Assembly: GCA_036245525.1 (NCBI GenBank)
Contig: BTPG01000004.1
Location: 19,639,709-19,703,708 of the forward strand
Length of the DNA stretch: 64,000 bases
Source: Semisulcospira habei
Taxonomy: Eukaryota > Mollusca > Gastropoda > Semisulcospiridae
Direction of reading: 5' to 3'
This document shows, one piece after another, positions 1-9,577 of the stretch; within the stretch, counting starts at the first letter, position 1, and each line of letters opens with the position of its first letter. The notes beneath the pieces were generated by a model. It did no database searches and had not been told where the DNA came from. It saw nothing but the letters and a program-made list of their open reading frames with translations. A program made the translations under genes and the position numbers.

Positions 1-512
1 TGTGACTTAATTATACGCTAGAATTTAGAGCTGAAGTGAGCAGCCTAGTTTTTGTAGCCTGTTATATTGTTTCTGGAAAGTTTATGTTAATGAGCTTTGG
101 CTGCGTGTTTCGTTCTGATTGGTTGAGTTGTATGTTTTCCATAGACGATTCTAGATTTTTGTAGTATATATAAGGAGGGCGCTGGGAAAGCCCAGTCGTA
201 CATTGTCTTGCTTTGTCATTTGTAAAGACACGTATAGTTTATTGGGAGAGACGCTGTGTATGAGAAACTTTGTGTCGTAGTGTGGACATAGCAGAAGAGA
301 CTTTGTATCAGTAGTTTGTGCATTTGAAAGTGCATTACTGTGTGGATATCGTATCGCTGAATTAAATATTGTTGGAACTGTTACTCCAGTATTGTCTACA
401 TCCTTAAGCCACGTGTGACGGATTGCAGCTGAACGAGGTTTATTTTAAAGAACTCTACGTGTGTGTGTCTGGTGTGTTTATCATACTTCGACTACAACTC
501 CACCACGTAACA
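1..512 (+). repeat. 5' LTR, 3' portion only
   Basis: This matches 4620-5132 almost base for base, ending in CGTAACA. It contains a TATA-like run at 165-175 and an ATTAAA at 361-366 that could serve as polyadenylation signal. The window begins inside the LTR. Confidence 0.93.
165..173 (+). promoter_or_regulatory. TATA box of the LTR promoter
   Basis: A TATATATAA run lies 20-30 bp upstream of a likely initiation region in the LTR. The same motif is kept in the 3' LTR near 4784-4793. The assignment rests on position and motif only. Confidence 0.55.
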
Positions 513-515
513 TTT

Positions 516-533
516 TGGTGACCTCGACGAGAC
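516..533 (+). other. Primer binding site-like sequence
   Basis: Three bases after the LTR end, the sequence TGGTGACCTCGACGAG begins with TGG, the complement of a tRNA CCA end. I cannot name the primer tRNA from sequence alone. Confidence 0.5.
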
Positions 534-594
534 CTCTTCAGTTGGTTCAGTGGAAAGGGTAGCAGGAGAAAACAGCCAGCAGTGAAAAGCAGAG

Positions 595-1769
595 ATGGCG
601 ACATCGGAGATGGAGACATTCCTGAAAATCGGAAAGGAATGTGGCCTCGAAGGAGCTCAACTCCTCGAGTTTGTAAAAGAGAGAGAAAGAGAGAGAAGAA
701 AAGGAGAGACTGGAGAGAGAGGAGAAAGAAGAAAAGAGACGAGAGAGAGAAGAAAAGGAGAGACTGGAGAAAGAGGAGAAAAAAGAAAAGAGACGAGAGA
801 AAGAAGAAAAAGAGAGATTGGAAAAAGAAGAAAGAGCTAGAGAGCGTGAAATTAGGAAACTCGAAATTCAAGCAGAAGAGGCGGAGAGGCAGCGACAACA
901 CGAAATTCATCTGAAGCAGATGGAGATAGAGGCACAGAGCCAGAGAACTAATGAAGCAACAGCATTAGCGAGCAGAGAATAAACAGCCCGTGCGCCAAAA
1001 CATCCACCTTTCATTGAAAATTCAGATAAGATGGATGCTTATCTGGAGCGATTCGAGCGCTTCGCAAATAGCAACAATTGGAAACAAGAGACTTGGGCTA
1101 TTAAACTGAGCGCACTTCTAACTGGCAAAGCGCTTGAATTTTACACCCGCTTACCAAGAGAAGAAGCCGAAGATTATACGCAGTTGAAAGCCGCCCTGCT
1201 GAGACAGTATGACTTTACTGTACAAGGTTACAGGTGACGATTTAGGAACTGCAAGCCTGAAGAAGGAGAAACACCCGGCCTATTCATTGAAAGAATCAGA
1301 AGCTACCTGGAGAAATGGATAGAGCTGGCTGGTTTAAACAGAGAGTACCAGGACTTGTGTGACCTCATCATCAAAGAACAAGTTTTCAGCGCATGTTCTA
1401 AGGACCTGGCCGCCCACCTCAGAGAGCAAAAAGACCAGTCACTAAAGGCCCTGGCCGACTTCGCTCAAAGATACCTTGACGCTCACAACATGAAGTTCGG
1501 GTCCAATAAGCCACAGCGTGTGTCTGCACCAGCAGAGGAAATCCACAATATCAGAGACACCCCGAGATACAAACCGGTGGAGAACCTGACATGTTTTCTC
1601 TGTGGAAAGAAAGGTCACAAAGCGATACGGTGTCCGTCTAAAGATGTTCCCCGAGGTGACAACATCAGAAGATCCAACCAAGATCGTGGGATAGCAGGCA
1701 GAAGCAGTACCACATCTCAACACAGAGCTGCCGCTGTATTAGCCAATGATGTGACGTCATCCAATGACT
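595..1769 (+). pseudogene. gag of the gypsy element, disrupted
   Basis: It encodes the structural capsid/nucleocapsid polyprotein. It starts MATSEMETFLKIGKECGLEG at 595. A purine-rich coiled-coil segment (about 670-840) shifts frame, since the coil continues in frame 2 as a Glu/Lys/Arg-rich stretch after 836. In-frame stops follow at 980-982 (TAA) and 1235-1237 (TGA). The capsid part (1031-1500, MDAYLERFERFA onward) includes a SCAN-like region with an FSACSKDLAAHLRE motif at about 1385-1430. A CX2CX4HX4C zinc knuckle lies at 1592-1633. The downstream frame runs unbroken into protease and RT, so gag and pol were one polyprotein. Breaks could be true decay or sequencing error in the purine-rich tract. 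Confidence 0.85.
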
Positions 1770-3837
1770 TTGAGTCTAGAGAAATGCGAGTGACACCAGA
1801 GCTGATTGAATCTTTCAAAAAGAATGGACGCATCCCAGTAGGAGATGGAGCTACATTTTTACCAGTCTCAAACATCGCGCTGCCTGAGAATGAAGTGCTG
1901 AACATGCCGGTGGTGTCAGAATTCGTCGGCGACACACCAGTGAGAATGTTGAGAGACACTGGTTGTAGCTGCATCACTGTGAGAGAGGACCTAGTAGCTG
2001 AAGACCAGAAGCTACAGGAGTGGACCACCCTCATTTTGGCTGACGGAACTGTAAGGATTATCCCCCTTGCCAAAGTCAGTGTCGACACCCCATACTTGAC
2101 AGGAGATGTGAAGGCGTTGTGCATGAAGATGCCAGTCTACGACCTCATCATTGGAAACATTGATGGTGCCAGAAACGCAGACGATCCAGATCCAGGGTGG
2201 AGACCTGAAATATGTTCTGTTACCACGAGAAGTCAAGCAAAGAAGAGTCACCAGACCATCCCTCTAAAAGTGGTGGACAACACGGAAGCAGCTGTCGTGA
2301 ATAGGGACAGGCTGGTGGAGCTACAGAGAGGTCAAGACAAACCAAAATTGGCGGAATCGGTGCGTCTTGCTGATGACGAAAGACTAGACGACGAGAACCT
2401 GTTTGACCTTAATGAACTCCGACACAAAGAGGATGTAGAAGATATCCAGTTCGGTCAGAATCTAACCCAGACTCAACGTGAAGAACTGCGCGTCCTGACT
2501 CAAGAGTTTGAGCATCGGTTTACACCTGACCCAGGGACAACAGACACCATCCAGCACGAGGTAAACCTGACGTCAAACGAGCCAGTTCGCAGCAAACCTT
2601 ATCGTCTTCCTTATAACACGAGGGAAGAATTGAAAAAGGATATCAAGGAAATGCTGAGTCTGAATGTCATCAGAGAGTCCAAGTCACCATATGCGTCTCC
2701 AGTTGTCATCGTGAAGAAACCAGATGGATCCAACCGAGCGTGTGTGGACTATCGCAGACTCAATAAACTAACTGTCTTTGATCCAGAGCCTATGCCCACA
2801 GCGGAAGAACTGTTCCAGAAGGTCAGTGGAGACCGATTTTTCTCCAAAATTGACCTAAGCAAAGGGTATTGGCAAATCAAGGTTGCAAAAAAAGATATCC
2901 CCAAGACAGCGTTCGTCACACCCGACGGTCATTGGGAGTTCCTGAAGATGCCTTTTGGTATGGTGAACAGTGGTGCCACATTGAAGAGAGGACTGAAAAA
3001 GATCCTAGAAGATATGCAAAATGTGGTCTTTTACTGGGACGACATTTTGATCCATACCAAAACTTGGGGGGGGGGCACCTCAAAGCCCTCCGAGAACTGT
3101 TCCAAAGACTGTCAGATGCGAATTTCACCATCCGTCCAAGCAAGTGTATTATTGGGGCTGACAACATAGACTTCATTGGACATAAATTGAGCGAAGGTTT
3201 AAAGGGGCTACACGACGCCAACGTGCAGAAGATCAGGGATGCCCCGCGACCTACGACCAAGACGCAAGTCCGCTCATTTATGGGCTTGGCGAACTACTAC
3301 CGGGAGTTCATACCAAACTTTGCGGCAGTCACAGCACCCCTGACTGATTTGCTGAGGAAAGGACAACCTAACATAGTGAAGTGGGAGGATGCCCAAGAGC
3401 GAGCATTCCAGGCGGTTCGAGATATCCTAACCGAGAAGCCTGTTCTACACCTTCCTGACCCGTTGAATACGTTCTTCCTAAGAACAGACGCCTCCAACGA
3501 AGGAGTAGGTGCAGTCTTGATGCAAGAAGATAATGGAAAACTCCACCCATTGAGCTACGCCAGCAAAAAGTTGACCAGAGCTGAGAGAAACTACTCGACC
3601 ATCGAGAAGGAGTGCCTAGCCATCATCTGGGGAGTAAGGCGATTCGAACTATACCTTCTGGGAGTGCCATTTGTTCTCCAAACAGACCATCAACCCTTGA
3701 ACTATCTAAACTCTGCAAAGTTTACAAATTCTCGTATTATGAGATGGGCGATGTTCTTGCAGAATTTTGACATTAAACTACAGTCTATCAAGGGTTCACA
3801 GAATTTTGGAGCAGATTACCTGAGCAGAGCAGTTTAA
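1770..3837 (+). pseudogene. pol of the gypsy element: protease, RT, RNase H; integrase absent
   Basis: The aspartic protease motif RDTGCS is at about 1952-1969. RT motifs follow: SPYASPVVIVKKPDGSNR (about 2680), FSKIDLSKGYWQIKV (about 2840) and the catalytic YWDD at 3032-3043. A run of ten G at 3066-3075 breaks the frame: RT starts in frame 2, and its end plus RNase H are in frame 1. RNase H keeps its acidic residues in TDAS, IEKE and TDHQ contexts and ends with ADYLSRAV and a stop at 3837. Between protease and RT the frame stays open but only about 60 codons separate SVTTRSQAKKS from NLTQTQREEL, where Gmr1-like elements carry integrase. No HHCC or DDE segment occurs there or after RNase H. 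Confidence 0.88.
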
Positions 3838-4029
3838 ATGAACATTTCTGTGTCCAGAACATTTTGCATGAAACATTTCGATGCTCAGGACTGTTTACAG
3901 GAATTGTGAGATGTTTATTTTAATTTGATTTTTGATGTGAAATTATATTTGTTTAGGGTTTTGTGTAGGTTTACACAGCCACAACCGTATTTTTGAAATT
4001 TGAGAAGAAATTTTTGTGAAATTTCGTTC

Positions 4030-4253
4030 TTAACCCATATCATACTGAGGCTAAAATCTTCAAAATTGTACACGGCCATATGCAAGCTACATTATAGTAA
4101 TTACAGATAAGGATATACACCAATGGCTTTAGTTCAAGGGTAGTGCCAGAATAGCTTGGCGCCTAGAGGCGCCAAGCTATTCTGGCACTACCCTTGAACT
4201 ATTTTAGTCAAACTTATTTCACACACTGGTGTATTCCGAATGATAAGGGTTAA
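4030..4253. repeat. H1 hairpin MITE, TTAA-flanked, inside gypsy element
   Basis: The element runs from TTAA (4030-4033) to TTAA (4250-4253). Ends are CCCATATCATAC and, on the other strand, CCCTTATCATTC. The core 4131-4200 is a 70-bp palindrome with one mismatched pair at the apex. The same frame recurs at 26437-26660 (also 224 bp) and 62132-62358. Confidence 0.9.
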
Positions 4254-4264
4254 GAGGGGGGTAA
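4252..4264 (+). other. Polypurine tract
   Basis: AAGAGGGGGGTAA directly precedes the 3' LTR start TGTTACG and would prime plus-strand synthesis. The MITE target TTAA (4250-4253) overlaps its first bases. Confidence 0.65.
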
Positions 4265-5132
4265 TGTTACGATTGTGGTTGTGTTATCCTGTTAGAGCAT
4301 ACATGTGTGATTCGTAGGTAACGATCCGATGTTTATTTGAGCTATCTTGGTTACGATTCACGTGCCTTTTTAGTTAGATTTCCTTTTGTTCGTGAGTAGA
4401 GCCGTTTTCGTTTTGTTAAGTTTAGTCCGGAGCGTGCTAGAAAGGTCGCACTGTCTAGTGGCCTCGTAAGTGTCACGTCGGTTAGTTGACATCGCAACAT
4501 TTTCGCTACTTTTTGTTTTCCTGTGCGCGTGTATTGAGCAGCCTTTATTTTGTTTTGGGAATGTTCTCGTACCTTTTTGAGCTATCATGGAACGTGGTGA
4601 TAGGGTTACCATACTTTTATGTGACTTAATTATACGCTAGAATTTAGAGCTGAAGTGAGCAGCCTAGTTTTTGTAGCCTGTTATATTGTTTCTGGAAAGT
4701 TTATGTTAATGAGCTTCGGCTGCATGTTTCGTTCTGATTGGTTGAGTTGTATGTTTTCCATAGACGATTCTAGATTTTTGTAGTATATATAAGGAGGGCG
4801 CTGGGAAAGCCCAGTCGTACATTGTCTTGCTTTGTCATTTGTCAAAGACACGTATAGTTTATTGGGAGAGACGCTGTGTATGAGAAACTTTGTGTCGTAG
4901 TGTGGACATAGCAGAAGAGACTTTGTATCAGTAATTTGTGCATTTGAAAGTGCATTACTGTGTGGATATCGCATCGCTGAATTAAATATTGTTGGAACTG
5001 TTACTCCAGTATTGTCTACATCCTTAAGCCACGTGTGACGGATTGCAGCTGAACGAGGTTTATTTTAAAGAACTCTACGTGTGTGTGTCTGGTGTGTTTA
5101 TCATACTTCGACTACAACTCCATCACGTAACA
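4265..5132 (+). repeat. 3' LTR, complete (868 bp)
   Basis: It starts TGTTACG and ends CGTAACA. The right 513 bp align to the 5' LTR fragment at the window start. The five bases after it (5133-5137, CCATG) would be the target duplication, which cannot be tested because the left flank is outside the window. Confidence 0.92.
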
Positions 5133-5340
5133 CCATGTGAACTGTGGTGGGATTTTTTATTTTTATTTTTTTTGTAAGTAGAGCTGGACTTCTGTTTGCA
5201 CAACAGGTTAAAGGGTCTGTAGACCCCCAGGTATAAATTTTAGAGGGTACACAGACCCCCATCCTAGCATTATAGAGGGTCCGCAGATTTATTTAAGAAA
5301 AACTGCATCATCTGTAGGTTCCTTAAAATAAATTATCCAC

Positions 5341-5716
5341 ACCCGGGTCTGCCCTGGGGGACTTGGGTGGGGTTAACTACATTTTAGTTCCCAGGGTCAC
5401 CCTGGTCAGCCCCACAGGGTGTGTTTTTCCCTATATTCTGGGGCATGTGTTTCTGTCTACCCTTGGTCCATTCACCTGTATTTGTCTTTTTAAACCAACT
5501 GTCTGCACTGCCTGTAGCTCTTTATATGGGATGTGTGTTGCTAAATGGTCTTAGCTTTATTTAGGCCCCATGGCGTAGGTTTATTTAACGTATTGGACCG
5601 GCTGGCGACATACATTCAATATTCTGTTTGCTTTTTTTTTTTCATAAGCAGTGCAGGCACATCCTGAGAAAGCCTTGTTGCTGTCGGGACGATAAATAAT
5701 GTACAATCAATCAATC
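5341..5716 (+). repeat. Retroposon 3' fragment with AATC tail
   Basis: This region (CACCCGGGTCTGCCCTGG onward) matches the reverse complement of 52276-52560, sharing segments such as GGTCACCCTGGTCAGCCCC, GCCTGTAGCTCTT and ACATACATTCAATATTCTG. It ends with GTACAATCAATCAATCATT, a short tandem tail typical of non-LTR retroposons, whereas the other copy ends in ACC/AACC units. It is a SINE or a 5'-truncated LINE 3' region; no coding match was recognised. Confidence 0.6.
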
Positions 5717-5970
5717 ATTAAAATAAATAATCTCATTTCGCTCTCGTCCTCTTTAAATGTGTTGTGACAGTGTGTGGGTGTCCTTTCCATGATCTGATTC
5801 TTTAACTGGTGAGCTATCGCGCAAAAGCCTGTCTCCCTCGCTCTCTCACACACAGAAAAACATATATCTCAATATTTATTTATTTATATGATCGTTTGAT
5901 AATGTATTGTAACAGAGAATATAGCGTTTTCTGCTGAACGCGGCAGATTGACAATCAAAGTGTGACTTGT

Positions 5971-6003
5971 CTCTGTGTGTGTGTATTTGTGTGTGTGTGT
6001 GTA

Positions 6004-6080
<77 letters not shown>
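5971..6080. repeat. TG microsatellite
   Basis: Nearly uninterrupted GT dinucleotides with two ATTT interruptions near 5985 and 6002. Open frames through it are repeat artefacts. Confidence 0.98.
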
Positions 6081-6083
<3 letters not shown>

Positions 6084-6895
6084 CTGATGTACTTCAAAGT
6101 TTGTTTCAACCCGTTTAACCACTCAGAAAGACGTGTTTCTCCAATTTTTGCCTAATAACTGTGTACCAGAAGATGGATCGACCACGATTAAAAAAAACTG
6201 ACAAACTTATTTCTGTTAACATTTCTGGACTTGCTTTTTGACTTTGCCTCAGTGCTCATTGCGCATGCCATTCGAGTGCCGTCGTGCTTTAGCCATGGAA
6301 ATACACTCAGCACAGCCATGGACTCTGTGACTGTGTCGTAGCGGCAGTGCCACACACGGGTAGCATTTCTGGTACTGTCGCTTGTCGATGCAATGGCGAT
6401 GTCGAAGTGCAACTTTCTTCTTAGCGATTATCAAGATCAGACGGTGCCGGATTGAAGAATCCGAAGCATTCCAGCTCTTCCTTTGCTTTTTCTCCGCCAT
6501 GTACAACTTCGTTCTAGATCGAAAGCGAAACGCACGATGCCGTATCCCATAATAGTATTACGGTGATGTCACAGCAAGTAACGCGTTCAACATGTAGCGC
6601 GCACTTTGTAATAACATGCTGACACCAAACATAAACTAACAGTTTGCCCGCCCTGTTACACTCGCACGGACCCCGGCGTTGGGTCGATTATGAACGCAGC
6701 CGCGACTGAGCGAGCGTCACTAAAAATAGAACGACTGTCACCGACCTCTGTTATGGTACGCACAGTTTGAGTGACGTGTTCGGCTACTGCCGCAAAGTGA
6801 TGTTAGAGGCGGCTCGCGGTGGCAGCTCACGCGCCGGCGTACCTGATGTTCGGCTGACGGTTGGCCGTTGGATTGGAAAACGCACGAGCGCACTC

Positions 6896-6972
6896 GCATT
6901 TGGCGAGTGGGTATTTTTTTTTACTCGCCAAAAAAAAATTCACTCGCCATGGTGAGTAAATTACTCGCCATT
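6896..6972. repeat. ACTCGCCA inverted-repeat cluster
   Basis: The octamer ACTCGCCA or its complement occurs about five times in 80 bp, in both orientations, around A/T homopolymers. It can fold as TTGGCGAGT against ACTCGCCAA. Origin unknown. Confidence 0.6.
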
Positions 6973-7170
6973 TTTAGGGCTGGTGCATCAAATGGTATGC
7001 AAACATTACAATAAAACATAATACACGCAATGAAACAGCCACTCATTACGTGCATGTAGCACGACTGATTTTGCCGGTATATTACTAGGTAGTACAGTGT
7101 TTTAGAGTTTTGTAGGTAACCGAGAACGTCGTCGGTTGTGATCTCAGGACGGAAAGCCAACTTTACTTTT

Positions 7171-7486
7171 CTTCTTCCTCGAACACTCTTTTATATGGAC
7201 AGCCCGGTTTTCTCTATAAATGCTGCCGTGCGCCGCAGGTCCTCCAGGCCTCCATAGAGCTTGTGGGACACCTCTGTCTCTTCCGGCCAATGTCTCCATC
7301 TGAGGGTTGTGAACGTGGGGCAGGTCTGTAGCACATGGTCTGTTGTCATGCTACCAGAGTTGCATGGGCACTGGTCTGACTGGCCAATTCCAAACTTGGT
7401 GTGGAGATGCCAGTTCAGTTTGTTATGGCCGGTGCGTAGTCGGAAGATAACTACCTGCTCCGGTCTGGTCAGTAGGTGATAGCCAT
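7171..7486 (-). pseudogene. 5'-truncated LINE, C-terminal end of RT protein
   Basis: Read on the - strand it encodes RPEQVVIFRLRTGHNKLNWH, then a CPCNSGSMTTDHVLQTCP segment with a C/H-rich motif, typical of LINE ORF2 C-termini, and a stop at 7191-7193. After the stop the - strand has GAGGAAGAAG, a short tail. A 12-bp target duplication AACTTTACTTTT flanks it at 7159-7170 and 7487-7498, which fixes the ends. Only about 100 codons remain, so it is a dead insertion. Confidence 0.85.
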
Positions 7487-8296
7487 AACTTTACTTTTAA
7501 TCTGTGTTGTACATTTGGCTAGGATTATCCTTTTTATGTGTTGTGCTACTTTCAATAACAGCTTACGGTGATTTATAGCATAATGCAGTCTACTTTGATC
7601 TGCGCTATATCAGTGTTTCTTTGATACCCCACCAATCAGGCCGCCAAAAGCCTGTGACCATCAGAGCATGTACCTGGTCTGCTCTGACCAACGGGATGTA
7701 CTATCAGCCGTACTTGATGTGTCACTGGAGGTCTGATTCGAAACCAACCTTCAGTCGTATAGAATGAAGGTTTGACGTTGTGTAGTATATATATATTATT
7801 GACAGAGGGCAGTTTGTGCACACTGTTGCGCACGTACATGTTACACTCTTTGTGCTCATGTGTGTGTGTGAGAGAGAACTGTACTTCACATTGTTTTCCC
7901 AACTGTATTTTTTTTCTTTACAAAAGTGAAATACCAAATCCAATATAATGCCACAGATTGTACGAGCCGGTTATGTTAACCATCAGCAACATCTACATAA
8001 ACGTATGGAGATGATTTTATTGAAACTACATACATTTTGATGAGCCACTGTGGTTTTAGGAGACTCTATGCTTCTTGTCCTCTTATCCCTCCATCACAAT
8101 GCTTTCTTTCAGTGCGCGTCACCCTCTTAGTCACGTACCTAAACCCCAGCATCTTCCTCGGTCTGATGTTTTACATGCACCCAATCACTGAAGGCATGAT
8201 TCCTATGAGACCCTGTTCCTGAATAAGCATGTTGAGATAATGTGCGGCTTCTGTTTCCGGTTTAGGTCCATTAATGACACAAAGCTGACTTATAAC

Positions 8297-8400
8297 AGCA
8301 AAAGGCATAGATTCTCATGCGGTTCTCTTTTGCCCCTGTTGCCGTAGGTGTCATGAGAATCTGTGCTGTTCTAATCCCCCCCCCCCCCCCCCCCCCCATA
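8297..8400. repeat. Degenerate H2 hairpin and poly-C tract
   Basis: AGGCATAGATTCTCATG is answered by TCATGAGAATCTGTGC about 40 bp later, the H2 hairpin pattern. It is followed by a 22-bp poly-C run (8376-8397). More H2 fragments lie at 8555-8834. Confidence 0.5.
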
Positions 8401-9120
8401 TTAATGACTTGATTGTGTGTGTACTCTCCTTGAGACTTCAAGCAAGGGTGACACATAGCATTGAGAGTCATAGATACACGTGACCCCGCCCGCATGGCTT
8501 AAGGGGCCCTAATAATTTATACACCTTTCAGAAAAACTATATATCTGTGCCTCTTGCTGCAGGGATCTTTCTTTTTTCTATCAAACTTGAGGCTTACATG
8601 TGGCACTGATTCTCATACTCATAGGCTATATAATTCATGTGTTTCTGATGCTGCAGGGCCCAATGATAATCTGTACCTCCTACAGGGTTTTGTTGTGAAA
8701 ACATCAGGCGGCAGGGCGGGAAAAGGAGAGGCAAATGTGGCAGACAAAATCAAGCGGTGGCAGACAACATTGCCGCCCCGCTGAAACATGCTAGCTAGGG
8801 GTCTGGTTCATGAGGATCTATACCTCTTGCAGTTGGCTGGTGTTCTGATTTTCTTGGTTCTGAACAGGTTAACTACAACACATTTTCTAGTGTGGTGAAA
8901 GATGTAGAAAATTATTGTAATACTAATATAACTGAAATACTGACTCTTACTTACCACTTTTAAAAAATTCAGCCATCACCAAAACACCTTTAATAAAATT
9001 ACATTTTGTAATTTTTTCTTTTTTGGTGCCTTATTTTTTGTTTTTGTGATAGTAAATGTATGCATTGCAACTCGCTTGTTTATCTCTGTATGTTAATCCT
9101 TGGCTGTATTGTAACTTCAG

Positions 9121-9219
9121 GAGCTCGAGTTGCTGCCAGTGAAAGAGCTGCAGACCAACATCTACATCAAGCACCCAGTGTCCATGGAACAGTACCTAAT
9201 GGAGGGCAGTTATAACAAG
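9121..9219 (+). CDS. PSMD8: PSMD8 exon (33 codons)
   Basis: The acceptor TAACTTCAG precedes 9121 and the donor AAG|GTTTGG follows 9219. It reads [11 protein letters not shown] through LMEGSYNK, phase 0 at both ends. An earlier exon must supply the residues before it. Confidence 0.95.
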
Positions 9220-9514
9220 GTTTGGGTCATTACCCACAGCTAGCGTATATTAAGGCTTGAAGCATTGCAGCAGGAGATGGCATGACCATGATAGTACAAG
9301 GGTGGTGCCGGTATAGCTTGGCGATGAGAATTTGGGTTATAATAAACTTTATTGCTATGCATAAACATTAGGAACTTTTTGTGGCATGTGAATGTGCATC
9401 CATTGTCAACACAAAAAACAAACATCACAGTCAAACTTACTCCAACATACCAAATCACATACAGCAGCTGTCATTCCACTGTCTGTATTTATTACTGCAA
9501 ACCTCTTCCCCCCC

Positions 9515-9577
<63 letters not shown>

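Larger units (their letters stand above)
1..5132 (+). mobile_element. Ty3/gypsy-type LTR retrotransposon (Gmr1-like), 5' end cut by window
   Basis: Two long direct repeats (1-512 and 4620-5132, the latter part of a complete LTR 4265-5132) flank a gag-protease-RT-RNase H coding region. The complete LTR starts TGTTACG and ends CGTAACA, an inverted terminal motif. The overlapping LTR parts differ by five substitutions and one single-base indel that I can count, so insertion is recent. The gag has a SCAN-like segment and the pol ends right after RNase H, which fits Gmr1-like elements whose integrase sits before RT. Here no integrase is present at either place. A 224-bp hairpin MITE has inserted between the pol stop and the 3' LTR. 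The left 355 bp of the 5' LTR lies outside the window. Confidence 0.93.
5133..9120. other. Non-coding region before the first visible PSMD8 exon
   Basis: No host exon could be recognised here, in particular none for the PSMD8 segment just upstream of residue motif [11 protein letters not shown]. The stretch holds degenerate GGGTCTGTAGACCC-type repeats (5210-5290), a retroposon tail, a TG array, a GGCGAGT inverted repeat, a LINE fragment and remnants of H2 hairpins (8298-8370, 8555-8700, 8807-8834). It may be PSMD8 intron or upstream flank. Confidence 0.6.

Noticed and set aside
5876..6155. Cys/Val or His/Thr-rich frames in TG/CA arrays (also 9381-9688, 20978-21549, 25717-25992, 30499-31028, 36510-36812, 37367-37868)
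   Set aside because: They are translations of dinucleotide repeats with no coding signal.
6188..6955. Host promoter or first PSMD8 exon in a CG-rich stretch
   Set aside because: No segment matching the PSMD8 N-terminus and no convincing splice donor were found.
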